A stretch of 64,000 nt of DNA from contig CAZSNM010000004.1 of NCBI GenBank assembly GCA_964608455.1, positions 1-64,000 of the forward strand, given 5' to 3'. The position numbers were made by a program, and so were the translations under genes. Positions 44,334-53,637 of this stretch are shown here, piece after piece. How positions within the stretch are numbered: position 1 is the stretch's first letter; each line of letters begins with the position of its first letter. This DNA is from DTDX01 sp964608455. GTDB lineage: Archaea > Thermoproteota > Bathyarchaeia > 40CM-2-53-6 > DTDX01. A model generated the notes under the pieces. The model was not told the origin of the DNA. It saw only the letters and a program-made list of their open reading frames with translations, and did not search any database.

Positions 44334-47243
44334 ATGTCTTTAAACTGGAAAGAAATAGAGGAAAAATGGAGAAATAAATGGAAAACTTATAACATTTTTA
44401 ACACCGATCCAAATTATGAAAAACCAAAATTTTTTATTACGGTTGCTTATCCATATCCAAACTCTCCTCAGCATATAGGTCACGGTAGAACATATACTAT
44501 AACGGACGTTTATGCTAGATTCTTAAGAATGAAAGGTTTTAATGTTCTTTTTCCAATGGCTTTCCATTATACAGGCACACCAATATTAGCTATGGCTAAA
44601 AGAATAAAGGAAAACGACACCGAATTAATTGAAACATTCATTAATGTATATAAAGTTCAAAAGGATAAATTAAAAGATTTTACTGATCCAATAAAAATAG
44701 CGCAATACTTCCATAATGAAATAAAGTTTGGAATGGAAGAAATGGGGTACTCTATAGATTGGCGCAGAGAATTCACAACTATAGATCCTCAATATAGTCG
44801 CTTTATAGAATGGCAATTTAATAACCTTAAGGAAAAGGGGTTAATTACACAGGGAAGCCATCCTGTAGGTTGGTGTCCTAAATGTGGCAATCCAGTTGGA
44901 CAACATGACACTATTGGTGATGTTGAACCAGAAATAGGAGAATTTACACTTCTAAAATTTTATTTAGATGGTAATATTCTTCCAGCAGCTACTTTAAGAC
45001 CTGAAACAATTTTTGGAGTTACAAATATATGGGTTAATCCTGAAGCAGATTATGTTAAAGCTGAAGTTGAAAATGAAGAATGGATTATAAGCAGAGAATG
45101 TGCTGAAAAATTAATATTTTTAAATAAAAAAGTTAATGTAAAAAATGTTTTTAAAGGAAAGGAACTTTTAGGAAAAACAGCTTTAAATCCAGCTACTGGA
45201 AAGGAAATTCCTATTCTTCCAGCTTTATTTGTTGATCCAAAAAATGCTACAGGAATAGTCATGTCTGTTCCAGCCCATGCACCCTATGATTATCAAGCTT
45301 TAGAAGATTTAAAAAATAATCCAAATGAATTAAATAAGTATGGATTGGATTTAAAACTTATCTTAAATATAAATCCAATTTCAATAATTAAAGTTGAAGG
45401 CTTCTCCAATATACCTGCTTTAGATGCTATAAAAAAGAGAGGAATAAAAAATCAAACTGATCCAAAACTTGATGAAGCCACCAGCGAAGTTTACACTAAA
45501 GAATTTCATTCAGGTATTATGAAAGAAAATACCATGCAATATGCTGGATTACCTGTACATGTAGCTAAAGAGAAAGTTAAATTAGAGTTTATTTTATCTA
45601 AAAAAGCTGATGTAATGCATGAGCTTCTTAATAGACCTATAATATGCAGATGTGGAACAGAATGCGTTGTAAAAATATTTGAAAATCAATGGTTTATAAA
45701 CTATAGCGATCCTGAATGGAAAAAGCTAGCTAAAGAATGTTTATCGCAAATGAAAATTTTTCCAGAAGAGGTTCGACAGGAATTTGAATATACTATAGAT
45801 TGGTTAAAAGAAAAAGCTTGCGCTAGAAAATCAGGTTTAGGAACTAAACTTCCTTGGGATAAAAATTGGATAATTGAAAGCCTATCTGATTCAGTTATCT
45901 ATATGGCTTATTATACAATTGCTAAACATATAAAAAAATATCAAATAGAAGCTGAAAAGCTAACGAAAGAAGTTTTTGATTATATATTTTTAGGTAAAGG
46001 CGATGCAAATAAAATTGCTGAATCATCAGGATTAAACGTTAACATTTTAAAAGAAATGAGGAGTGAATTTGAATATTTTTATCCATTGGATAGTCGGCAT
46101 TCAGGAAGAGATTTAATTCCAAATCACTTAACCTTCTTTATCTTTAATCATGCAGCCATATTTCCAAAAAGGCATTGGCCTAAACAAATAGTTGTAAATG
46201 GAAGCGTTTTGATGGAAGGCAAAAAAATGTCAAAATCTTTAGGTAACATTATTCCACTTAGAGAAGCTATAGCTAAATATGGAGCTGATGCCTTAAGAAT
46301 ATCAATTTTAATTACAGCAAGTCTTCTTCAAGATGTTGATTTTAGCACTGAATTAGCTAAATCAATAAAAGTTAAACTTGAAAAATTTTATCAATGGGCA
46401 ATTGAAGTTTCAAAACTTAAAAATAAAGCAGATGAAGGTAATTTAACCCTAGAAGATAAATGGCTTCTATCTAAATTGCATAAATCAATTCTATCTGTTA
46501 CAAATGCTATGGAAAACCTTAAATTTAGGGATGCTCTTCAAATAATTCTTTATGAATTAGATCAAAATATTCAATGGTATCTTAAACGTTTAAGTTGTAA
46601 CCCAACTAATTTTAATGAAGCTGTTACAGCTAGGGTATTAAATGAGGTTCTTGAAGCTAGAGTTAAAATGTTGGCTCCCTTCGCACCATATATATGTGAA
46701 GAAATTTGGCATAAACTTGGAAATGAAACGTTTATTTCAACAATTGAATGGCCTAAATTTGATAAATCAAAAATTGATGAAGTTTCTGAGGAAACTGTTA
46801 ACTTTATAAACAATGTTTTAAATGATATAAAAAATATTTTAAAAGCTACTGGAATTAAACCTAAATTAATAGTGTGTTATACATGCTCTGAATGGAAAAA
46901 GAAAATTTATAAAAAAGTTTTGGAATTAGCTTTAACTAAAAAAATAGAAATAAAGGATTTAATCAATCAACTCATTAAAGATAAACAAAAAGAAAAAGAT
47001 AAAATAGTGTACTTAACAAAAATAGTGAAAGACATTTCTATAATGCCTTTTGAATTAAAAGATAAAAGGTTAAAAACAATAAATATTAATGAATTTGAAA
47101 TATTAAGGGAAAGCATACCGTTTTACGAAGCTGAATTTAACGCTAAAATTGAAGTATATAATGAAGAGGATGCGAAAAAATATGATCCTAAAAATAAAGC
47201 TCAACTAGCTCAACCATTTAGACCATCAATATACATAGAGTAA
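44334..47243 (+). CDS. leuS: Leucyl-tRNA synthetase (archaeal type)
   Basis: 969 aa. Class I motifs: HIGH region YPYPNSPQHIGHGRTYT (about 37-53) and KMSKS loop GKKMSKSLGN (about 627-636). Contains the CP1 editing insertion with GWCPKCGNPVGQHD and the TRPETIFGVTNIW start. An archaeal-type C-terminal extension follows. It directly follows alaS, so both synthetases are one operon. Confidence 0.97.
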   Translation: MSLNWKEIEEKWRNKWKTYNIFNTDPNYEKPKFFITVAYPYPNSPQHIGHGRTYTITDVYARFLRMKGFNVLFPMAFHYTGTPILAMAKRIKENDTELIETFINVYKVQKDKLKDFTDPIKIAQYFHNEIKFGMEEMGYSIDWRREFTTIDPQYSRFIEWQFNNLKEKGLITQGSHPVGWCPKCGNPVGQHDTIGDVEPEIGEFTLLKFYLDGNILPAATLRPETIFGVTNIWVNPEADYVKAEVENEEWIISRECAEKLIFLNKKVNVKNVFKGKELLGKTALNPATGKEIPILPALFVDPKNATGIVMSVPAHAPYDYQALEDLKNNPNELNKYGLDLKLILNINPISIIKVEGFSNIPALDAIKKRGIKNQTDPKLDEATSEVYTKEFHSGIMKENTMQYAGLPVHVAKEKVKLEFILSKKADVMHELLNRPIICRCGTECVVKIFENQWFINYSDPEWKKLAKECLSQMKIFPEEVRQEFEYTIDWLKEKACARKSGLGTKLPWDKNWIIESLSDSVIYMAYYTIAKHIKKYQIEAEKLTKEVFDYIFLGKGDANKIAESSGLNVNILKEMRSEFEYFYPLDSRHSGRDLIPNHLTFFIFNHAAIFPKRHWPKQIVVNGSVLMEGKKMSKSLGNIIPLREAIAKYGADALRISILITASLLQDVDFSTELAKSIKVKLEKFYQWAIEVSKLKNKADEGNLTLEDKWLLSKLHKSILSVTNAMENLKFRDALQIILYELDQNIQWYLKRLSCNPTNFNEAVTARVLNEVLEARVKMLAPFAPYICEEIWHKLGNETFISTIEWPKFDKSKIDEVSEETVNFINNVLNDIKNILKATGIKPKLIVCYTCSEWKKKIYKKVLELALTKKIEIKDLINQLIKDKQKEKDKIVYLTKIVKDISIMPFELKDKRLKTININEFEILRESIPFYEAEFNAKIEVYNEEDAKKYDPKNKAQLAQPFRPSIYIE

Positions 47244-47263
47244 ACAAATGTTTTTTAAAAAAT

Positions 47264-48273
47264 TTGAAGCTTTTGAAATTTTCTCGTAGAAAATTTATTG
47301 CTCTAACAAGTTTTATAGGAGTAAGCTTATTGTTAAGCGGGTTTTATACATCTATAAGTTTAAGAAAAAATACTTCGCCTTTAAAACCTTTTGAGAAGAA
47401 AGCTAAAGTTTTTATCGCATCCACCGAAAATAAACAAGCCTCTATTAAACAACTTTTAGAGAATTTTCATCTTAAAAATTATGATGGGGCTTCAGTAGCC
47501 TTAAAAGCAAATTTTAATAGCGCCGATTTTTCCCAGCATCCACAGATATAACGATTTTAACAACAGCTATAAAAACTTTAAAAATTCTGGAGTTAAAGAG
47601 ATTGCTTTAGGTGAACGTAGTGGTATGGGTGCTATTAGAAAAATTCTTGAAGATAAAGGCGTATTTGATTTATCAAAAAAGCTTGAATTTAAAGTTGTTG
47701 TTTTAGATGAGCCTGATGAAGAGGGGAACTTCAAACCCCCTCTGATGGTATCCATTAGCTCAACGTTTTTCCAATAGTCAAAATGTTTTTGGAAACTGAT
47801 AAAGTTGGTCAATTATGTTGCTTAAAACTCATAGATTTGGCACTCATTTTACAATGTCTTTAAAAAATTCTGTTGGATTAATAGCTAAGCAGCTTCCTAA
47901 AAGTTTATACAATTATATGGCGGGGCTTCATTCATCCCCCTTTCAAAGACTTATGATTGCTGAAATAAACGGATTTTACATAGTTATGGATGCTGAAAAA
48001 GCTTTCATTAAAGGTGGTCCAGAAAGGGGAGAAATTGTAAAACCTGCCCTTATTTTAGCTAGCAAAGATAGAGTAGCCATAGATGCTGTTGGAGTAGCTA
48101 TATTAAGGCTTTATGGTTCAACAAGAGAGGTTATGAAAGGTAAAATTTTTGAGCTTGAACAAATAAAAAGAGCAGTTGAATTAGGTGTAGGTGTAAATCC
48201 TCCTGAAAAAATAGGTTTGATTCCATTAGATGGATTTAGCCAAAAAATAAGCGAAAAGATAAAAACATTTTAA
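47264..48273 (+). pseudogene. DUF362 family protein, decayed (at least four frameshifts and a nonsense codon)
   Basis: The pieces together resemble one Tat-exported DUF362 protein: Tat signal SRRKFIALTSFIG, ALKANFNSAD, then NSGVKEIALGERSGMG, VVVLDEPDEE, MFLETDKVGQLCC, LKTHRFGTHFTMSLKNSVG, and ASKDRVAIDAVGVAIL in the C-terminal part. Frame breaks lie at T5 47527-47531, A5 47580-47584, C5 47736-47740 and A4 47824-47827; an in-frame TAG at 47756-47758 stands where Trp of HWLN is expected. So many lesions in one gene, with intact neighbours, indicate real decay. The intact tail from 47815 could not fold alone. Confidence 0.88.
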
Positions 48274-48312
48274 AAAATAAAAATTAAGAAAATTATGAAA
48301 TTTTTAGAAAAA

Positions 48313-48349
48313 TTTATATATTACGTTAATGTAATTACGTTTAGGTAAT
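48313..48349. promoter_or_regulatory. TATA box followed by two tandem palindromic operators
   Basis: TTTATATA at 48313-48320 is followed by two 14-bp repeats, ATTACGTTAATGTA (48320-48333) and ATTACGTTTAGGTA (48334-48347). Each repeat with the next AT forms a dyad ATTAC-N6-GTAAT. They cover the expected transcript start (near 48340) of the ArsR-like gene at 48353. This is the classic layout of an autorepressed regulator gene; repression is inferred. Confidence 0.7.
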
Positions 48350-48352
48350 AAA

Positions 48353-48784
48353 ATGAATTTAAAAATTCTTCTTACAAAGGATGGAAAAACAATTTTTGAG
48401 TTGCCTTTAACTCCCACTCTTTGGTCTTGCAAAAAACTTAAAAAAGAACTTCAAGAGTTAGATTTTGAGTATTTTTTAAAGCTTTTTCATGCATTATCTA
48501 ATATTTATCGTTTAAAAATGATGATGAAATTTTTTGAAGATTATGGTTTAATGCTTAGTTTTTCAGACTTCATGAAGGAATTTAATCTAAATCCGAAGGT
48601 GGTTTCGGAAAACATAAAGAAACTTCAAGAATGCAATTTATTAGAGAAATCTAAAGATGGAAAATATAAATGCTCAAAAATTGGAGAGATAGAATTTCTA
48701 TTAATCAGTATAGCTTTAAACCGTATTCTTAAGTTTATTTATAAAAATAATCTTATGAGAGGTGAAAAATTTGGTTTTAAATAA
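48353..48784 (+). CDS. ArsR-like winged-helix transcriptional regulator
   Basis: 143 aa. After a basic N-terminal strand region (ILLTKDGKTIFELPLTPTLW), LFHALSNIYRLKMMMKFFEDYG and FSDFMKEFNLNPKVVSENIKKLQECNLLEKSKDGKYKCSKIGE form an ArsR/Trm-like winged helix. Preceded by TATA and two tandem ATTAC-N6-GTAAT sites, so probably autoregulated. It overlaps the next small gene by about 20 nt. The sensed signal is unknown. Confidence 0.78.
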   Translation: MNLKILLTKDGKTIFELPLTPTLWSCKKLKKELQELDFEYFLKLFHALSNIYRLKMMMKFFEDYGLMLSFSDFMKEFNLNPKVVSENIKKLQECNLLEKSKDGKYKCSKIGEIEFLLISIALNRILKFIYKNNLMRGEKFGFK

Positions 48785-48962
48785 GTTAAATATTAAAGAA
48801 TTCAAAATACCGAATGAAAAATTATTAAAACTTAACTTTAACACTTGTGTTAATTGGAAACTTGTTAAAATAAATACATCATTAAATGCATTTAGGCTTA
48901 TTGAAGCTCCTCGACGCCCCAGAAGATTAAGAAGACCATTTAAACTTATAAGTGATGGTTAA
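48762..48962 (+). CDS. Small hypothetical protein with basic Arg/Pro-rich C-terminus
   Basis: 66 aa from GTG 48762 (or TTG 48771, better spaced from AGAGGTG). C-terminus APRRPRRLRRPFKLISDG. It overlaps the regulator gene before it (about 23 nt) and the TraB-like gene after it (11 nt), so it appears to be translated as part of the cassette. No homologue recognised. It may be a regulator peptide, a chaperone or a spurious frame. Confidence 0.5.
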   Translation: MKNLVLNKLNIKEFKIPNEKLLKLNFNTCVNWKLVKINTSLNAFRLIEAPRRPRRLRRPFKLISDG

Positions 48963-49662
48963 AATGAAAACTGAAATTCTAGATGTTGATTATACAAATT
49001 ACATTAATATCCTTGGTACTGCGCATTTTACTCAAAGAAGCATTATTGAAGCATATCAAGCTGTAAAAAATACAGGAACAAAAGATTTAGCTATAGAATT
49101 GGATGAAAAACGTTTTCGTACCCTTAATAGACTTTGCTTTTTCTGTTCAAAAAGCTTTTGCTCCTTTAAATGTGAATTTATTACAGCTGCAGAAGCTTTA
49201 GGAAATATTGATGCAAACATATGGTTAATCGATATGTCTGAAGAAGACATGTTGTATAGAATCAAGCGGTTAATCCCATCTATTTCTCATTCTGAATTAA
49301 TATATGCATTAACTATGATTAAAGATGAAGAGTTGCCATGGCTTTGGGAAAAAGGTTTTAAAACTGAAGCGCTTAATAGATCAATTAAAAAACTTGAATC
49401 GCTCCGAAAAATATTTCCTCAAATATGGAGAGTTTTAATTGAAGAAAGAAATGCTTTAATGGCTGCAAGATTAGCGAATATAATTTCAAATATGATAGAG
49501 CATGGAGAAAAACCCAATGTTTTAGCTTTAATGGGGGCAGCTCATGTTAATGATGTAAAAAAGTTTTTGAAAAACCCTAAGCTAATCCCAATAACCCTTA
49601 AAAGGCTTGAATTAAATTATTCTCCACCAACTTTAATAAGAAAAATTAAGCTTCAAAATTAA
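48952..49662 (+). CDS. TraB-family protein without membrane anchor
   Basis: 236 aa (ATG 48952 or ATG 48961). Family motifs: NILGTAHFTQRSI (about 22-34) with GTAH, DLAIELDEKRFRTL, and VLIEERNALMAARLANII near residue 160, ending VLALMGAAHVNDVKKFL. These are the conserved TraB/PrgY/gumN GxxH-E...R...GxxH positions. The usual C-terminal TM helices are lacking and a Cys cluster (CFFCSKSFCSFKC) is inserted. Third gene of the regulated cassette. Confidence 0.78.
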   Translation: MMVKMKTEILDVDYTNYINILGTAHFTQRSIIEAYQAVKNTGTKDLAIELDEKRFRTLNRLCFFCSKSFCSFKCEFITAAEALGNIDANIWLIDMSEEDMLYRIKRLIPSISHSELIYALTMIKDEELPWLWEKGFKTEALNRSIKKLESLRKIFPQIWRVLIEERNALMAARLANIISNMIEHGEKPNVLALMGAAHVNDVKKFLKNPKLIPITLKRLELNYSPPTLIRKIKLQN

Positions 49663-50414
49663 GTTTTAATAACTACTATTGGAATATAAATTTCTTTTGA
49701 ATTATGTGGAGGATGATCTCCGCAAATTATTATTAAACTTTTTGGTTTACAAGAATTAAAAATACTTACAATATTTTTATTAACTATCTCAACTGTTTTA
49801 ACGTTATAACCTAATTTATCTAAAATTCTAAAGTGAGCAATTATTAAATTACATTCTTCATTTAAGGCTTCTAAAGTTTTCTCTTTAACTTCATTATCAA
49901 ACTCAATAATGTTTTCTCTATTCTTTATAGGTTTAATCAAGTTTATGCGATTTTTAAAGGTTAATGCTCCTTTCTCCTCCATTATTACAGCTGTTTTAAA
50001 GCCTAAAGTTGAAGCCGCCTCCAGTATAGATTTAAATTTGCTTTTATAAACATCTTCTGTTTGATACACTTTATGGTTTTCAGGTTTTTTCCCAGATAAA
50101 ATTGAGGCTATAGCTGGTGTAGTTTTATCAGCATTAATTTTACATTTATATACTTTCTCATTCTTAATAGTTGAATTAAAAAAGTTTAACCAATTAAGAT
50201 ACTGAGAATAACCTAAGCTATCTATAATTAAAAGAATTATTTTAATGCATTTTTTACCATACTTTACTATTTCAGATATTGGTTTACCATCCGCTTGAAA
50301 TGGTATCTCAAGCATTTCAGCAATTGTTGGAGCTATATCTATTTGCTCTATCAATTGTTTAATCCTTTTTAATTTTAACCACATATTTTGAAAATAATAT
50401 TTTAAAATCTTCAT
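49659..50414 (-). CDS. Alkaline-phosphatase-superfamily (nucleotide pyrophosphatase/sulfatase-like) protein
   Basis: About 241-251 aa; start uncertain because the first residues overlap the beta subunit gene before it (an ATG at about 50384 would reduce the overlap). IILLIIDSLGYSQYL, NADKTTPAIASILSGKKPENHKVYQTEDVY and IIICGDHPPHNS have the Asp/Thr nucleophile and metal-ligand pattern of the alkaline phosphatase superfamily, in a shortened form. Substrate unknown. Convergent with the TraB-like gene (4 bp overlap). Confidence 0.65.
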   Translation of the reverse strand: MKILKYYFQNMWLKLKRIKQLIEQIDIAPTIAEMLEIPFQADGKPISEIVKYGKKCIKIILLIIDSLGYSQYLNWLNFFNSTIKNEKVYKCKINADKTTPAIASILSGKKPENHKVYQTEDVYKSKFKSILEAASTLGFKTAVIMEEKGALTFKNRINLIKPIKNRENIIEFDNEVKEKTLEALNEECNLIIAHFRILDKLGYNVKTVEIVNKNIVSIFNSCKPKSLIIICGDHPPHNSKEIYIPIVVIKT

Positions 50415-51297
50415 CAGTTAGTATTGGTCTTCCATCTATAGAAATTGATTGTTTTGCTGGAGGAAAATTTTTATAATTTTGTAATCTTTCTTCAAATCTA
50501 TCTTCAAAAGTTGATGCGTAAGGATTTCTATAAAACACTCCTATAGGTATTTTATCATCCGGCTCTATTGCTTTTTTAAATGAGGAAGAAAGCTTTTCAT
50601 TAATTTCACTTAAGTTTTTAACTGTTGGGTCCCATCCATCATCTTCAAGTTTATAAACTTTTTCAGAATAGAATTTAGCTGTATAAATATTATTATATGT
50701 TACGCATGGTTGAAGAACTTCTATAAATGATGCGCCTTTATGAAGTATAGCGGTTTTAATAAGCTCTTTTAAATGCTCAGGTTGCATAGCATAACCTCTA
50801 GCTACAAATGTATATCCTGAGGCTAAAGCTAAACAAATAGGGTTTAAAGCGTCTTGCAAATTTGGTTTAATTAAAGCTTTTGTTTTTATACCTCGAGGTA
50901 AAGTAGGTGAAGCTTGTCCCTTAGTAAGACCGTAAACTCCGTTATTATGCATAATAACTGTCACATCTATATTTCTCCTTCCTAAAGCTACAAAATGTCC
51001 CATACCTATACCAAATATGTCTCCATCACCTCCATGAACAACTACTGTAAGTTCAGGATTTGCAAGTTTTATTCCAGTTGCAAAAGGTATTGCTCTTCCA
51101 TGAAGAGAATAAACACCGCTTACACTTACAAAATATGGCATTTTACCTGAGCATCCTATTCCTGAAACAACTATTGTTTTTTCAGGCGCAAGATTTAATT
51201 CGTTAAATGCCTTATATAAGGCTAGCAAAATTCCAAAGTTTCCGCAACCAGGGCACCAATCTACCCATATACCGCTTTTATATTTGTTAAGCTCCAT
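50359..51297 (-). CDS. 2-oxoacid:ferredoxin oxidoreductase, beta subunit
   Basis: 312 aa. TPP-binding: WCPGCGNFGILLAL (about 13-26) and VVHGGDGDIFGIGMGHF (about 87-103), then NNGVYGLTKGQASPT. Beta subunit of archaeal 2-oxoacid:ferredoxin oxidoreductase, which decarboxylates pyruvate or 2-oxoglutarate with CoA and reduces ferredoxin. 2 bp overlap region with the alpha-gamma gene; same operon. Acceptor specificity unknown. Confidence 0.92.
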   Translation of the reverse strand: MELNKYKSGIWVDWCPGCGNFGILLALYKAFNELNLAPEKTIVVSGIGCSGKMPYFVSVSGVYSLHGRAIPFATGIKLANPELTVVVHGGDGDIFGIGMGHFVALGRRNIDVTVIMHNNGVYGLTKGQASPTLPRGIKTKALIKPNLQDALNPICLALASGYTFVARGYAMQPEHLKELIKTAILHKGASFIEVLQPCVTYNNIYTAKFYSEKVYKLEDDGWDPTVKNLSEINEKLSSSFKKAIEPDDKIPIGVFYRNPYASTFEDRFEERLQNYKNFPPAKQSISIDGRPILTDEDFKILFSKYVVKIKKD

Positions 51298-53227
51298 ATG
51301 AAAGCACCACTCTTTCTTCTTTTTCTTTAATTATTTTTTCTATGGCTTGAACAGCCTCATTGAGGTAAATTGGTCTTCCAGTATATTTTACTATGCTTTT
51401 TTCTATTGATATTCCTGTGTTGAGTTTAATAAGTTTACCAGATTGAGCAAGATAATTATGTTCAATTAATATTTTTTCTCCTTTAGATTCCTCTATTATT
51501 GATTTAACATAGTTTGATGGAAATGGAGAAAACATTTTTAAATGCAGATATGCCCCCTTCAAACCTTTTTCATTAAGTTTTTTAATAGCTTCAAGTGAAA
51601 CTCCTTTAGCGAAACCCCACCCTATAAGAATAAATTCAGCATCTTTTGTTCCATAGTATACAGCTCTTTTTTCCTGAGGAATTTCTTTGTTTGCTAACTC
51701 AAGTTTTTCCATTCTTTTTTCATACATAATTTTTCTATTAATAGAGTCTTCAACTGTATGTCCATATTCATCTTTTTCTTCTCCACCATACCACATGACT
51801 GCACTTCCAAGAAAAGCCCTTGGTGAAATCAATTCTGAAGTATTAAATCTTTTATAATCCTTAGTTTTAAAGGAAAGTTTTCCCCTCTCTATTTTTAAAT
51901 TTGAAATTTTAGGAACATTTATCGTAGCTATTGAGTTTGCAAGAAATTTATCCAATAGGTGAATTACTGGAATTTGATATTTTTCAGCTAGATTAAAGGC
52001 CTCTATTGCATCATAAAAAGCTTCAATATGATCTCCAGAAGCAAGAATAATTCTTGGAAATTCTCCATGAGAAGCAAAGGAAACAAAAAGCAGATCGCTT
52101 TGAGATCCTCTAGTGGGCTGACCTGTGCTTGGTCCTCCCCTTTGATAATATGTTATCACAATTGGTACATCATTCATACCCGCCCAACCTAATCCTTCAA
52201 CCATTAAGCTAAATCCAGGTCCACTTGTAGCTGTTGCACTTCTAGCACCAGTTAAAGCTGCGCCTATAGCTGAAGCTAAAGCAGCTATTTCATCTTCTGT
52301 TTGAATAACTATAATTGAACCAATAAGTCTATCGTTAACATTAATTTTTTCAAAAGATTCTATAAAAAAGCTTTCATCAGCTGCCGGGGTTATTGGATAA
52401 TAGCTTTGAAACCTTAATCCCCCAACTATTTTACCCATAGCTACAATATCATTACCGCTTGCAACAATAAATTCGCTTTGATTAATTTTAGGTAAATCAA
52501 ACTCAATAGGGATATAATGGTTTTTAACGGCTTCCGCTGTATAGTTAGAAATAAACATGTTTTGCTCAATTAAATCAGGTTTATTCATAAACAATCTTTT
52601 TAATCCAAAATTTACGCTTTCTTCATCAAGTTTTAAAAGTCCTGCTATAGCACCTACAATTATAGCGCTTACATATCTTGCTGCTTGAGAAGCTGAAAGT
52701 TTAAATTTTTTAGCAGCTTCAGCAAGAATGCTTTGATAGTTAAGAGCAACAGGAGTTACTCCCTTATCTCTTAAATAGCTTATTAAAGAATTTAATGAAC
52801 CGTCTAAATTAAGCTTTGCTAAATTCTTAATAAGTCTTTGTTTAAGAGGGGGATCAATACTAGGTATATTTTTTATATGCTCATCTAAAACATTTTCATT
52901 ATAAACTAAATATCCATTTTCATCTAAATCATTAAAATGTGTAAAAATTGTTTCAGCATCTATTGCTCCAATTACTTGAGCTGGATAAGTTAAGGCTAGT
53001 GGAATTTCTTCTGAAGAAATTTTAAAATGAATATAGCTATGTTTCCCTTTTATATTTGAAAAATATTCCCTATCAGAAATCACACCATAACCTAAATAAG
53101 CAAATGCTGAAGTTAAAATTTGAGCACTTGAATCTAATCCTGCGCCTTGAGGACCACCAAGTAAAATAGTTAACTCTTTTATAGGTTTATTAATCAGCTG
53201 AAGGCGCCTCCTCAGAAGCAACTTCAT
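51287..53227 (-). CDS. 2-oxoacid:ferredoxin oxidoreductase, fused gamma-alpha subunit
   Basis: 646 aa. A gamma domain (about 20-205; LLGGPQGAGLDSSAQILTSAFAYLG) is fused to an alpha domain (about 250-600; YPITPAADESFFIES, IQTEDEIAALASAIGAALTGARSATATSGPG, and YYQRGGPSTGQPTRGSQ). The gamma-alpha fusion is the form of Sulfolobus-type enzymes. The long N-terminus beginning at 53227 overlaps the small protein before it by about 38 nt; translation could start further in, possibly near a CTG preceded by GGAGG. Confidence 0.92.
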   Translation of the reverse strand: MKLLLRRRLQLINKPIKELTILLGGPQGAGLDSSAQILTSAFAYLGYGVISDREYFSNIKGKHSYIHFKISSEEIPLALTYPAQVIGAIDAETIFTHFNDLDENGYLVYNENVLDEHIKNIPSIDPPLKQRLIKNLAKLNLDGSLNSLISYLRDKGVTPVALNYQSILAEAAKKFKLSASQAARYVSAIIVGAIAGLLKLDEESVNFGLKRLFMNKPDLIEQNMFISNYTAEAVKNHYIPIEFDLPKINQSEFIVASGNDIVAMGKIVGGLRFQSYYPITPAADESFFIESFEKINVNDRLIGSIIVIQTEDEIAALASAIGAALTGARSATATSGPGFSLMVEGLGWAGMNDVPIVITYYQRGGPSTGQPTRGSQSDLLFVSFASHGEFPRIILASGDHIEAFYDAIEAFNLAEKYQIPVIHLLDKFLANSIATINVPKISNLKIERGKLSFKTKDYKRFNTSELISPRAFLGSAVMWYGGEEKDEYGHTVEDSINRKIMYEKRMEKLELANKEIPQEKRAVYYGTKDAEFILIGWGFAKGVSLEAIKKLNEKGLKGAYLHLKMFSPFPSNYVKSIIEESKGEKILIEHNYLAQSGKLIKLNTGISIEKSIVKYTGRPIYLNEAVQAIEKIIKEKEERVVLSYGA

Positions 53228-53519
53228 CGCTTAAAAAATCTAAACCAATTTGATCCATTAAATGGTTTTTAAGCTCTTCAAGAGAGTATATCGGTTTTTT
53301 GCAAGTTAAACAATATAACCAACCCTTTTTAAGAAAAATTTTTTCTAACTCTCTTAAATTAACTTTTTTAAAGCTTTCGCAAGGTTTATCGCTGTATGAA
53401 ACTGTAAGTAAATCTTTTTTGGTACATAAGCCTAAATAGCCATAAACATCGTGCGCTAAGAAATAAATGCATTTTTTGCAAAAATCTTCCTTACCTATTT
53501 TCAACTTTCTCCCCTCCAT
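53190..53519 (-). CDS. Small Cys-rich (zinc-ribbon-like) protein upstream of oxidoreductase
   Basis: 109 aa. FCKKCIYFLAHDVYGYLGLC (CxxC and a later C) and YCLTCKKPIYSLEELKNHLM make two possible zinc sites; an acidic tail follows. Not recognised as a named family. First gene of the operon, overlapping the gamma-alpha gene. It could bind Fe-S or zinc and assist the enzyme; that is a guess. Confidence 0.65.
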   Translation of the reverse strand: MEGRKLKIGKEDFCKKCIYFLAHDVYGYLGLCTKKDLLTVSYSDKPCESFKKVNLRELEKIFLKKGWLYCLTCKKPIYSLEELKNHLMDQIGLDFLSDEVASEEAPSAD

Positions 53520-53637
53520 TGTTATGCTTATTTTATTTCTTTAAATTTAAACTTTTAATTTTTTTAGAAAAAATAAATTAATTTGCATCATTAAGTTTAT
53601 TAAGATTTAAATTCCTTTAATTTTTGAGGTTTAAAAC

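Noticed and set aside
47815..48273. Intact protein beginning at 47815
   Set aside because: It starts mid-domain (LLKTHRFGTHFTM) and continues the broken DUF362 gene, so it is part of the pseudogene.
48762..48962. The 66-aa frame as a ribosomally made peptide precursor
   Set aside because: It has a basic tail but no leader/core pattern and no modifying enzyme next to it apart from the TraB-like protein; kept as a hypothetical protein.
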